Below are positions 14,504 through 22,843 of a stretch of DNA of 64,000 bases, piece after piece. The stretch is from an uncultured Christensenellaceae bacterium (lineage in GTDB: Bacteria > Bacillota > Clostridia > Christensenellales > Borkfalkiaceae). Position numbers and translations under genes: made by a program. Where the stretch lies: NCBI GenBank assembly GCA_910588685.1, contig CAJUPX010000011.1, positions 1 to 64,000 on the forward strand, read 5' to 3'. The notes under the pieces were generated by a model. It made no database searches and was not told the DNA's origin. It saw only the letters and a list, made by a program, of their open reading frames with translations. Every line of letters starts with the position of its first letter. The first letter of the stretch is position 1.

Positions 14504-16483
14504 CTACACTATTCTTATCTGACGCTCGGTTTCCACAACGCTTACTTTACCTGCGTCAGGCAAAAGACGAATTTTTCCGTTCAACGCATTATCGCATTTG
14601 ACGAATAATATCTGTTCTCCCACCGCGCACTTGACAAATTTTTCCGCGCCGTAATCGAGCGTTTCAATTACTTCGGCTTCGATACCGTTTTCCGACACGG
14701 CGATATCATACGGCGTCCATTCGTAGCGGTATGCTGAATTATAAACCTTTCTGCCCGAGGTTGCCGCAAACATCTTTTTGTAAATTTCTTCGGGAGCTTC
14801 GGCTTTGGTGCCGTTTATAATTAAATAATAGCGGGTTATATTGTTGCCGTTTTCCTTAGATTTTTCGGCGGCGAACGTACCGTTTAAGCCGTTTACAAGC
14901 GGCATAGGCGAAATTACTTCCTTGCCGTCTTTGCGTAAAGCAACCTTTTTAAAGTCAATAGCAATGTTTAATTTTTTGTCCGCGGCTTGCGTTAACTTCT
15001 GCATATCAACGAGGCAACCGGTTACGGCAAAGAGCTTTTTACCGTCTACGGCAAGCGTTGCCAAAAGCTTTCCGTTTATGTTTTCCGTTGATATAATTTC
15101 GGCGGGAATACCTCCGCCGGGTTTAACGGCTTCGGCAGGCAGCAGCATTTCATATAGTCCGTCCGCACAGTTCAGCGCAGGCGGCAGCGCAACGCTCTGT
15201 CCGTAAAATTCAACTTTTCCGCTGTTTACGGTGCAATCCACATAGTTATATTCCGGCAAACGCGGCATAATGTTCTCCTCGGTATCAATATCGAAAAGAT
15301 GTACGGCGTCTATATTGAGAGCGGCTTCGTAAACGCTGTCGGGCTGATAGTCCTTAAAGCCCGCGCTTTTAATTATTACCCGCGTGCTTGTTTCCTCAAA
15401 ACCGTCGCCGTCCATATTTATATCGCCGTAGACAAGCGTTTCAGTCCCGAGCTCCTCGGAGTGGGAAACCCTTACCTTTATTTTGGCATTGCAGGCTTTA
15501 ACGGCTTTTTCGTCAAGCGTGATATCCTCGGCGCGGAAACCGATATACACGGTTTTCGTACCGTCGAGATACTGCGGTTTAACCTTCATAAGCTTGGAAT
15601 AGGGAACGGTTATTTTGGCGTCCGACCATTTAAAATCTATTATTACACTGTCACCGTCCTTTTTTAGCGTGCCCTGGAAAAAGTTCATCTGCGGCGTACC
15701 TATAAAGCCCGCCACAAATTTATTTGCGGGATATTTGTAGAGGTTTTTAGGAGTGTCTATCTGCTTTACAAAACCGTCTTTCATTACAACTATGCGCGTA
15801 CCCATAGTCATTGCTTCAACCTGGTCGTGGGTGACGTAGATAAAGGTTGTTTGCAGCTTTTTATGCAGCTTTACAATTTCCGAGCGCATTTGCGTTCTGA
15901 GCTTTGCGTCGAGGTTTGAAAGAGGTTCGTCTAAAAGCATTACCTTTGGTTGCCTTACAATAGCTCTGCCGAGCGCAACCCTCTGCCTCTGTCCGCCGGA
16001 CATCTCCTTGGGCTTGCGCTTTAAATAATCGGTTATGCCGAGAATTTCCGCAGCCTCGTTTACTTTTTCCGTAAGCTCGCGCTTGTTGTACTTGCGCATT
16101 ACGGGAATTTCGTTGCCGTTTTTATCTAACACGGGTTTTCCGTCTTTATCTCTTTTAACGTCGGGTATTTTGCGCATACGCAGACCGAACGCAATATTTT
16201 CAAATATGGTCATATGCGGATAGAGCGCGTAATTCTGGAACACCATCGCTATATCCCTGTCCTTTGGCTCCATACCGTTTACAACCGTGTCGCCTATTTT
16301 CAGCTCGCCCGCGGTAATGGCTTCGAGCCCGGCTATCATACGCAGCGTTGTGGACTTGCCGCAGCCCGACGGTCCTACGAATACGATAAATTCTTTATCG
16401 GATATCTGCATATTAAAATCGTTTACAGCCTTAGCGCCGTTGGGATATACTTTGTAAATATGTTTTAGGCTTAAATTTGCCAT
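14504..16483 (-). CDS. Sugar ABC transporter ATPase (MalK/MsmX-type), extended
   Basis: A 659-residue ATPase; family members are usually about 365-380. Residues 1-245 form the ABC domain with Walker A (GPSGCGKST), signature MSGGQRQR and Walker B (MLLDEPLSNLD). A 20-residue insertion lies near residue 110. OB/TOBE modules follow at about 250-400, and a further ~260 residues contain a second set of short beta-rich, TOBE-like segments (YDIAVSENGIEAEVIETLDYGAEKFV). It is the last gene of the amylase-malEFG operon, with an AGGAG site. It energises the MalFG permease. The long C-terminus might add regulatory or sugar-phosphate sensing functions; this is inference. Confidence 0.9.
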   Translation of the reverse strand: MANLSLKHIYKVYPNGAKAVNDFNMQISDKEFIVFVGPSGCGKSTTLRMIAGLEAITAGELKIGDTVVNGMEPKDRDIAMVFQNYALYPHMTIFENIAFGLRMRKIPDVKRDKDGKPVLDKNGNEIPVMRKYNKRELTEKVNEAAEILGITDYLKRKPKEMSGGQRQRVALGRAIVRQPKVMLLDEPLSNLDAKLRTQMRSEIVKLHKKLQTTFIYVTHDQVEAMTMGTRIVVMKDGFVKQIDTPKNLYKYPANKFVAGFIGTPQMNFFQGTLKKDGDSVIIDFKWSDAKITVPYSKLMKVKPQYLDGTKTVYIGFRAEDITLDEKAVKACNAKIKVRVSHSEELGTETLVYGDINMDGDGFEETSTRVIIKSAGFKDYQPDSVYEAALNIDAVHLFDIDTEENIMPRLPEYNYVDCTVNSGKVEFYGQSVALPPALNCADGLYEMLLPAEAVKPGGGIPAEIISTENINGKLLATLAVDGKKLFAVTGCLVDMQKLTQAADKKLNIAIDFKKVALRKDGKEVISPMPLVNGLNGTFAAEKSKENGNNITRYYLIINGTKAEAPEEIYKKMFAATSGRKVYNSAYRYEWTPYDIAVSENGIEAEVIETLDYGAEKFVKCAVGEQILFVKCDNALNGKIRLLPDAGKVSVVETERQIRIV

Positions 16484-16507
16484 ATTAATCTCCTTATTGT
16501 TTTTTTA

Positions 16508-16631
16508 GTGAACGCAGAGAAACGAGCAAGAGCAGGCGAGCGCGGATTGCGCAAGGGAGTTTACAGAGACGTAAATGACCGTAGCGCAAACGCAAGCTCA
16601 ACGAACTATTGCGAAGTTTATATGCGTTCAC
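16508..16631. repeat. Inverted repeat spanning the malG-malK gap
   Basis: GTGAACGCA (16508-16516) and its exact complement (16623-16631) bracket the non-coding gap between malG and malK; the right arm overlaps the malG stop codon. It could fold the intercistronic RNA into a long stem and set the MalG:MalK ratio. No T-run follows. Confidence 0.45.
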
Positions 16632-17485
16632 TCTTTGACTGCGCCTGCCGCCATTCCGTTAATCATATACTTAACCAAACAGAAATACAGCACTATTATA
16701 GGTATGGCTATGAAAATGGACCCTGCCGCAAACCGCGCAAACTCCGTTTCGCCGAGCGTCATAAGCCCAACGGCTACGGTGTAATAATCTCTGTCAATAA
16801 GCAGCATCTTAGGCAATATGAAATCCGACCACGGCCAGGTAAACGCCGTAAGAGCGGTGTATACGAGTATTGGTTTTGACAGCGGCAATATAAACTTGAC
16901 GAATACCGTAAAGTTGGAGGCGCCGTCTATTCTCGCCGCCTCGTCTATTGAATAAGGTATCGTATCGAAAAAGCCTTTCTGAACCATATAACCCATAGGC
17001 GCCTGCGCTGAATAGATTAATATAAGTCCCCAGTGCTGATTTATAAGGTTAAACTGCGTCATCATAAGATATACTGCAATAGTCCCCATAAACGACGGAA
17101 ACATTCCGAGAACGAGCGTCGTTTTCATCATAGCTTTTCTCGATTTAAAGCGGAAACGCGACATACAGTACGCCGTTAGTATAGTGAGCACCGTTCCCAA
17201 AATGCAACTCATACAGGCGATAAACAGCGTGTTTTTAAACCACTGCGGATAATTGTACATAACCGTATCCGTAAACAGCGTTTTAAACGCATCTAAGCCG
17301 TATTCTACAGGAAAAAATCCGTCGAACGAGTATATTGACCCGGATTTTGAAAATGACGCGAGTATAAGCCACAGACACGGAAAGAAAAATATAAACGCGA
17401 CAACGATAAGTATGCAATAGGTGATTAGTATATTGAGTACTTTTTTGGTTTTTGCTTTTACAACCTTAGCTCTTGCCTCATTCAT
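16628..17485 (-). CDS. Maltodextrin ABC transporter permease, MalG type
   Basis: A 285-residue permease with six helices and the EAA loop EAARIDGASNFTVFVKFILPLSKP at about residues 188-212, the contact point with the ATPase. Its start overlaps the malF stop by 4 bases (ATGA), indicating tight coupling. With MalF it forms the membrane channel of an alpha-glucan or maltodextrin importer, as judged from the adjacent GH13 enzyme, LacI regulator and starch-binding-type lipoprotein. Confidence 0.9.
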   Translation of the reverse strand: MNEARAKVVKAKTKKVLNILITYCILIVVAFIFFFPCLWLILASFSKSGSIYSFDGFFPVEYGLDAFKTLFTDTVMYNYPQWFKNTLFIACMSCILGTVLTILTAYCMSRFRFKSRKAMMKTTLVLGMFPSFMGTIAVYLMMTQFNLINQHWGLILIYSAQAPMGYMVQKGFFDTIPYSIDEAARIDGASNFTVFVKFILPLSKPILVYTALTAFTWPWSDFILPKMLLIDRDYYTVAVGLMTLGETEFARFAAGSIFIAIPIIVLYFCLVKYMINGMAAGAVKE

Positions 17486-18873
17486 CTGAACGTTTCCTCC
17501 TGTTTATACGACGGTGACAGCACGTAAACCGTCAGCGATATTATCGAAGTAATAATGAATATGATAAGGCTTATTGCCGCGCCTATCGAGTAATAATTGT
17601 TGTCTATCGACATACGGTACAGCCAGTTTATAAGCAAATCGGTATCGCTTGCAAGGAAATAACCGTCCATATCAAGCCCGCCGCGCAGGAAATAGAATAT
17701 TCCGAAATTATTGAAATTGCCTATAAACTGCGATATAAGCACGGGCGTAGTTGCAAACAGAACGTACGGCAGAGTTATTTTTATAAACTGTTTCCACGCG
17801 CTCGCTCCGTCAACCCTCGCCGCCTCGTATAAATCGGTGTTTACGTTGGAGAGTATGCCCGTTGCAAGAAGCATAGTAGACGGTATACTTATCCAGGCGT
17901 TTACCGCAAGCCCTATAAATCTCGCAGTCCATTTTGCGTCGAGCCCGAGGAAGCCCACCGCTTCCCCGCCCGCCAGCTTTATATAGTAATTTATAGGTCC
18001 GCCGTAAGAAAACATAAATTTAAAGCCGAGCAGCGTTATAAAGCCGGGGATAGCGTACGCGAGTATAGGAAAGGCACGCCAGATAGCTTTTGCCTTTACG
18101 CAAGCTTTGTTAAGTAACAAGGCAAGCCCGAGTCCCGCAAGGTAATTTATTGCGGTGGACAGAACCGCCCACAGCATATTCCAGCCGAAAATTTTAAAGA
18201 ACGTAGGCGCGAACTGACCGAGAGTTAATATTTTTCCGAAATTCTCTAATCCCACCCAGCTTACAAGCGCGGGCGGTACTACTTTTCCGCCGTAGTTTGT
18301 AAACGCAATAAAAATCATAAACACAATAGGCATTATGCTGAATACGCACACGCCCGCAACGGGCAGCGCAAGCGCCGTTTTGTGAAAGGATTTATCTAAA
18401 AGCGCAGCCGCCTCCTGTCTGAACGAAACAGGATTTTTTAAAGTGTCTTTTGCACACTGTATGCGGTATACGTCCTTTATATTAGAAATATAAATTGCGG
18501 CGTAAAAAATTATTATTAAAATTGCAAGTATGCCCATTATGAGCATAACTACTGAATTGTCACCCTCGATGCCGTACCAGGCGTTGCCTTCGCGCAGACC
18601 GAGCGTAAAAAACCCGAACAAATCGTAAGCGCCGGTCAATATAAAATAAACTATAAACGCAACCTGTACAAAAAGGTACATTATTCCCTTTGCCCACTGC
18701 TTGTATAAAAGCTGACCCAACCCCATAACGAGCATAGAAGCCGTCACTTTTCCGTTGCCCTGCGTCAAAATTTCTTTTGCGCCGGCAAAGCGCGCGGACA
18801 GTTTACCGGGTACAGCCCTGAATTTACCGGGCAGTCCTTTGAAAAAGTTTTTACATTTTGCAACAGCTTTCAT
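17482..18873 (-). CDS. Maltodextrin ABC transporter permease, MalF type
   Basis: A 463-residue permease with a longer N-terminus than the usual ~290-310-residue sugar permeases. Extra helices at about residues 62-85 and 108-128 precede the core six. The EAA loop reads EAARVDGASAWKQFIKITLP (about 350-370). The N-terminus is basic and probably amphipathic. It starts behind a purine-rich GGGGAAAG site 12 bases after malE. The partner is MalG. Confidence 0.9.
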   Translation of the reverse strand: MKAVAKCKNFFKGLPGKFRAVPGKLSARFAGAKEILTQGNGKVTASMLVMGLGQLLYKQWAKGIMYLFVQVAFIVYFILTGAYDLFGFFTLGLREGNAWYGIEGDNSVVMLIMGILAILIIIFYAAIYISNIKDVYRIQCAKDTLKNPVSFRQEAAALLDKSFHKTALALPVAGVCVFSIMPIVFMIFIAFTNYGGKVVPPALVSWVGLENFGKILTLGQFAPTFFKIFGWNMLWAVLSTAINYLAGLGLALLLNKACVKAKAIWRAFPILAYAIPGFITLLGFKFMFSYGGPINYYIKLAGGEAVGFLGLDAKWTARFIGLAVNAWISIPSTMLLATGILSNVNTDLYEAARVDGASAWKQFIKITLPYVLFATTPVLISQFIGNFNNFGIFYFLRGGLDMDGYFLASDTDLLINWLYRMSIDNNYYSIGAAISLIIFIITSIISLTVYVLSPSYKQEETFR

Positions 18874-18885
18874 TTCTTTCCCCCT

Positions 18886-20328
18886 TTACGCTCCGCCGAG
18901 AGTATGGATTGCAGCGTAAATCTGATTATCTACGTTTGCAATGCCTTTCTTTAACGCGTCGTCCGTAACATAAACGTTTTTACCTGTGAGCGAATCGTCC
19001 GCAAGCACCGCGCAGAACGTCTGTAACGGCGTCCACACCTGTGCAAGCGCTCTTACGCTCGGCATAACGTAAATTGTTCCGTTTACGAGGTTGGCGTTTA
19101 TATCCGCGTTGAGCCCGCCGAGCTCGTGCGCCAGGTCGCCGCGCGCGGGAGATATTCCAAGCAGCTCCGCTCTGCGGTTAATCATTTTGTACGATGTGGC
19201 AAAATTTACGAACGCAAGCGCGGCGTTGGGAGCTTTTGTATATGAGCTTATCGCATAGCCGTTGACGCCGCCCATAACCGTCATATCTTTAAAACCCTGA
19301 CTTTCGTCCTCCAAATCGCCGCTGACAGGCAGTCTCGGCACGTTTGTCATTACAAGGTTTTCCCTTGCATATTCTTCGGTATATCCCGCATAAACCATTT
19401 CCTTTATAAACATAGTATAAACGTCGGGCGTTGTCATTGTAGCAAAATACGCGCCCTGCGCCATTCTCGAATACGAGTTTTTGGTTATTGTGTCCTCAGT
19501 GCATTCGAGGTTCATAACCGACGCAAGCTGCCTTATGATTTTACCGCCGAGATATCCGTCGTTTTTAGAAAAGCCTATATCGGCAGTGTCCTTTTTATCC
19601 TCGCCGCCGAAAACGTATCCGCCGTACGAAAAGAAATAACCCGACGCAAAATATCCGTCGTTCAGCGACTTCATATATCCGTACTTAGCGCCGTTGCTCT
19701 GCTGCCTTATAAGCTGTGAATAGCGGTATAAATCCGTCCAGTTCTCTATCATATCCGGCACGCCGTTTTTATCGTCGTCCCATTTCTCCTGCCAGTTTTC
19801 AGGCAGCAAATCTTTGCGGTAGTACAACAGAGGCTGCTGAATATTTACCGGCACGCCGCAGTAAAAATCCTGGTTGTCGATAGTTACTTTATAAGCGTCC
19901 CACGCGTTTTTTGAAATATGTTCGTAACAGTCGAGCTCCTCTACGGGAATAGGCAGAATATGCTTGCGCGTACCGTCCACGTATTTCATAAGCGCGTCGT
20001 TCGCCTGATACAGCACGTCGGGACCGTATCCGTAAGGTCCGCCCGTTTCAAGGTCGGTATACTGATCCATATTAGCGTCTACCGCCACTATGCCGTAATC
20101 GGAATATTCCCTGTTGAACGCGTCTAAAAGCTCTTTTAAATAGCCCTGTTCTTTTGCCGTATCGTTTTCAAGAATACGCAGCGTTACGTTTCTTTCAAGC
20201 TCGCCCGTAAATTTCTCGCTGCCCTCGGCGGTAACGCCGGAAGCAATAACGCCGAGAGTTCCCATAACGATGATAACGGCAAGTATTATCGCTACGTGTC
20301 CTATTAAAGCAGGCAATGTTCTTTTCAT
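18886..20328 (-). CDS. Extracellular sugar-binding protein, MalE type, signal-anchored
   Basis: A 480-residue solute-binding protein family 1 member. A single hydrophobic segment (about residues 8-32) starts the protein, but no cysteine or lipobox follows, unlike the usual lipoprotein form in Gram-positive bacteria. It is therefore probably held by an uncleaved N-terminal helix. The family traits GPDVLYQANDAL and the APNAALAFVNFATS helix are visible. A strong AGGAGG site lies 17 bases after the amylase gene. It captures maltodextrins for MalFG-MalK by context. Confidence 0.87.
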   Translation of the reverse strand: MKRTLPALIGHVAIILAVIIVMGTLGVIASGVTAEGSEKFTGELERNVTLRILENDTAKEQGYLKELLDAFNREYSDYGIVAVDANMDQYTDLETGGPYGYGPDVLYQANDALMKYVDGTRKHILPIPVEELDCYEHISKNAWDAYKVTIDNQDFYCGVPVNIQQPLLYYRKDLLPENWQEKWDDDKNGVPDMIENWTDLYRYSQLIRQQSNGAKYGYMKSLNDGYFASGYFFSYGGYVFGGEDKKDTADIGFSKNDGYLGGKIIRQLASVMNLECTEDTITKNSYSRMAQGAYFATMTTPDVYTMFIKEMVYAGYTEEYARENLVMTNVPRLPVSGDLEDESQGFKDMTVMGGVNGYAISSYTKAPNAALAFVNFATSYKMINRRAELLGISPARGDLAHELGGLNADINANLVNGTIYVMPSVRALAQVWTPLQTFCAVLADDSLTGKNVYVTDDALKKGIANVDNQIYAAIHTLGGA

Positions 20329-20344
20329 TTTTTCCTCCTTTTAA

Positions 20345-21943
20345 TTATCTCCCGCTTATCGTAAAATCACCGTTCTCTTTTACCGTCAGCCGGTATCCGC
20401 CGCGCTCGGCTATAAGCAAACCGTTTTCGCAGCGTATGCACGTTTCGGCAGACGCGAACCCGGGCGAATGTTTTAGAGAAGTCAAAAATTTTATAAGATT
20501 TTTCACGTCGCTCTCCCTGTTTTCAAAATCCCAGTCAAACGTTCTGCGGCAGTCGGGGTCGTACCCGCCCTCCATTGCGTTTTCCGTACCGTAATAGACA
20601 CAGGGCGCGCCGGGGAAGAAATAGGTAAGCGCAAGCGCGCTTTTAAGCTTTTCCCTATCTCCCCCGACACGTGTGAGGAACCTGTGGGTATCGTGCGTAT
20701 CCAAAAGATTGAGCATCATACTGTTGACCGTATCTGTGTTGCGCATTAAAATTTCGTTTAATTTATCGGCAAGCTTTTGCGTATTAAATTGCCCGAACGC
20801 ATAAAAATCCAGACAGGCTTTAGTAAACGCGTAGTTCATAATAGAGTCGAACTGGTCGCCGCGCAAATACACGTTTGCATCGTGCCAGTTTTCGCCTATA
20901 AGAACGCAGTCCGGCTTGACTGCCTTTACTTCTTTTCTGAACCTGCGCCAGAAATCGTGGGAAACCTCGTCGGAAACATCCAGCCGCCAGCCGTCTATGT
21001 CATATTCTCTAATCCAGTAAGTGGCTATGCCGATTAAAAAATCGCATACTTCGGGATTTGACGTGTCGAATTTGGGCATATACTTGCAGGACGCGAAAAT
21101 TTCGTATTCCAGCGGGTCGTCGTTGGTAATTATAAACCAGTTGTAGTACCTAGATTTTTTCCCGTTTTTCAAAACGTCTTTAAACTGGCTTAACTCGTCG
21201 CTGCAATGGTTGAACACCGCGTCGAGCACTATTTTTATACCAGTAGCGTGCGCCTTGTCAATGAGCTCTTTCAAGTCCTTTTTATCGCCGAAATGTCCGT
21301 CTATTTCATAGTAGTCGCTTATATCGTATTTATGGTTTGAAATCGACTTAAACACCGGCGTCAGATACAGCGCGTTTATCCCGAGCGAGCTGAGATATCC
21401 GAGCTTTTGCGTTATTCCCTTTATATCTCCGCCTGCAAAGCTTTTGGGCGTTGGAATTTTGCCCCATTCGAGATTTATGTAGGATTTATCTTTGTCATTA
21501 TTTCCCGTATTGAATCTGTCTACGAATATCTGGTAAAAAGTTGCCGTGTTCATCCATTCGATTGACGGCATTACGTCGCATCTGTTTATATAGGCATACT
21601 GAAAACAGTTATAATAGCTCAATTCGTAGTCGAAATTTTCGGTCAGACCGTCCTCGGAATAAAAATATCTTTTGTTTCCGCAGATAATTTCAAATACGTA
21701 CACAAATCTTAAATCGGTGACGTTAAGCGTTACGGTGTAATACGCAAACAGTCTGTCGCTGCATTTTCTGACCATTTCGGCGCAGTTTCTTTCGGTTGCG
21801 TACGAATACTTTCCGCCGTAGATAACGTTTATTTTATCGGGGCAGTCCTCTTTTGAAATTCTCAGTCTTAAACATATTTTATTATTATCAACCGCAAAAC
21901 AGTATTTGGACTCAGGTATATGTAATATTGCGTTTTCGTTCAT
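20345..21943 (-). CDS. Cytoplasmic GH13 alpha-glucan hydrolase (neopullulanase/cyclomaltodextrinase-like)
   Basis: A 532-residue GH13 enzyme from the ATG at 21943, which has GAGGA 7 bases upstream; longer upstream reading has no support and would run into the lacI promoter. An N-terminal beta-sandwich (about 1-115) precedes the (beta/alpha)8 barrel starting ATFYQIFVDRF. The catalytic triad is visible: nucleophile D322 (GWRLDVSDE), acid/base E351 (IGENW) and D418 (LDTHDTHRF). There is no signal peptide, so it cuts imported maltodextrins in the cytoplasm. It is first in the operon with malEFGK and divergent from the lacI-type gene. Confidence 0.9.
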   Translation of the reverse strand: MNENAILHIPESKYCFAVDNNKICLRLRISKEDCPDKINVIYGGKYSYATERNCAEMVRKCSDRLFAYYTVTLNVTDLRFVYVFEIICGNKRYFYSEDGLTENFDYELSYYNCFQYAYINRCDVMPSIEWMNTATFYQIFVDRFNTGNNDKDKSYINLEWGKIPTPKSFAGGDIKGITQKLGYLSSLGINALYLTPVFKSISNHKYDISDYYEIDGHFGDKKDLKELIDKAHATGIKIVLDAVFNHCSDELSQFKDVLKNGKKSRYYNWFIITNDDPLEYEIFASCKYMPKFDTSNPEVCDFLIGIATYWIREYDIDGWRLDVSDEVSHDFWRRFRKEVKAVKPDCVLIGENWHDANVYLRGDQFDSIMNYAFTKACLDFYAFGQFNTQKLADKLNEILMRNTDTVNSMMLNLLDTHDTHRFLTRVGGDREKLKSALALTYFFPGAPCVYYGTENAMEGGYDPDCRRTFDWDFENRESDVKNLIKFLTSLKHSPGFASAETCIRCENGLLIAERGGYRLTVKENGDFTISGR

Positions 21944-21959
21944 TATTTTCCTCATTGTA

Positions 21960-21988
21960 TTGACTTTCAGTGCATTAGTCGGTATAAT
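21960..21988 (+). promoter_or_regulatory. Promoter of the LacI-type gene (leaderless)
   Basis: TTGACT (21960-21965), 17 bases, TATAAT (21983-21988). The ATG at 21996 is 7 bases after the -10 box, so transcription is expected to start at or next to the start codon. An alternative ATG at 21987 lies inside the -10 box and cannot be used from this promoter. Confidence 0.75.
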
Positions 21989-21989
21989 G
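21973..21989. promoter_or_regulatory. Candidate LacI operator in the lacI/amylase divergent region
   Basis: CATTA (21973-21977) and TAATG (21985-21989) flank a centre that contains TCGG. It resembles the much better site at 24745-24768 (10 of 16 aligned core bases). It overlaps the lacI -10 box and lies upstream of the amylase operon, so it could serve both. Confidence 0.4.
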
Positions 21990-21995
21990 ACAGAT

Positions 21996-22784
21996 ATGGG
22001 AAAAAGAGTAACTATATACGATATAGCTAAGGAAGCGGGCGTTTCTGCCGCCACCGTTTCTTACGTTCTGAATAATACCGAAGGCCAGAGTATAAGCGAA
22101 GAAACAAAAAATAAGATATGGCACGTCATTAATATGCTTAATTACAAACCCAACGTCTTTGCCAAAAATCTGCGTTCTTCATCCGACTCAAAGCTTCTTG
22201 CCGTATGCACGCGGCATAACGGCTGTCTCGGAAAAGCCGAATTTATAAATTTTATCGAAGAACTTTCACTGTCGCTCGGGGAAAATTTCGATATAGTTTT
22301 CTGTATGCCGCCGTTCGGGCGTATTCCCAACGCCGACGCCATTATCGCGTTTAACGTAACAAAAGAAATTTTCTATGGAATAGGCAGCCAAAACTACGTT
22401 CCGCTTATCTCGGTTAACTGCCTTGTCGAAGATAAACTCTTTTTCCAGATTACCGCGGATTTTACAAAGCTTAAACTTAAAGCAGACGGGTACTTTAAAG
22501 ACGTATACAGTTTTGTCTGTCTTACTCCCGCCGACGAAGCTTTAAAAAATCAGATTGTAAGTATATTTGACAGCGTTATATTTGTAGAAAGCGGCGACAG
22601 CCTGCCGGAAATCAAAGTTAAAAATATGCTTACCGTAAACGGTATCATAGCCGAATACTTCAAGCTGCAGCAGGTCAATCTTCTGTACGAGAATTTATAC
22701 CCGCCTATCTGCAAACAGACAGCCGACTGCGTACATAAGGCGCTGAGCCGCGAAAAGTTTGACATACACTCATATAAAGTTTAA
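21996..22784 (+). CDS. LacI-family regulator, short form
   Basis: A 262-residue protein from the ATG at 21996, with a canonical LacI DNA-binding head (VTIYDIAKEAGVSAATVSYVLNN, hinge-helix region NYKPNVFAKNLRSS). The effector domain is only about 200 residues; the family is normally 330-340 in all, so parts of the periplasmic-binding-like fold are missing or strongly reduced. It is divergent from the amylase-malEFGK operon and convergent with the starch-binding lipoprotein, and candidate operators lie at both promoters. It has no Shine-Dalgarno site. It probably represses alpha-glucan genes and responds to a maltodextrin. Confidence 0.85.
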   Translation: MGKRVTIYDIAKEAGVSAATVSYVLNNTEGQSISEETKNKIWHVINMLNYKPNVFAKNLRSSSDSKLLAVCTRHNGCLGKAEFINFIEELSLSLGENFDIVFCMPPFGRIPNADAIIAFNVTKEIFYGIGSQNYVPLISVNCLVEDKLFFQITADFTKLKLKADGYFKDVYSFVCLTPADEALKNQIVSIFDSVIFVESGDSLPEIKVKNMLTVNGIIAEYFKLQQVNLLYENLYPPICKQTADCVHKALSREKFDIHSYKV

Positions 22785-22791
22785 AAAATTT

Positions 22792-22823
22792 AACGGGCGT
22801 TCTTTTCTGAACGCCCGTTGTTT
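22792..22823. terminator. Bidirectional terminator between convergent genes
   Basis: AACGGGCGTTC, six-base loop, perfect complement to 22819, then T-rich sequence. It separates the lacI-type gene (+) and the starch-binding lipoprotein (-). Confidence 0.85.
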
Positions 22824-22843
22824 TATCTTACGGGCAAGTTGAA

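Noticed and set aside
16508..16879. + strand ORF of 123 codons across the malG-malK gap
   Set aside because: It is antisense to the malG 3' end and lacks a ribosome-binding site and any recognisable domain.
21943..22054. Upstream ATG at 22054 as the amylase start
   Set aside because: It would put ~37 hydrophobic residues encoded opposite the lacI-type start and promoter; the ATG at 21943 has GAGGA at the right spacing.
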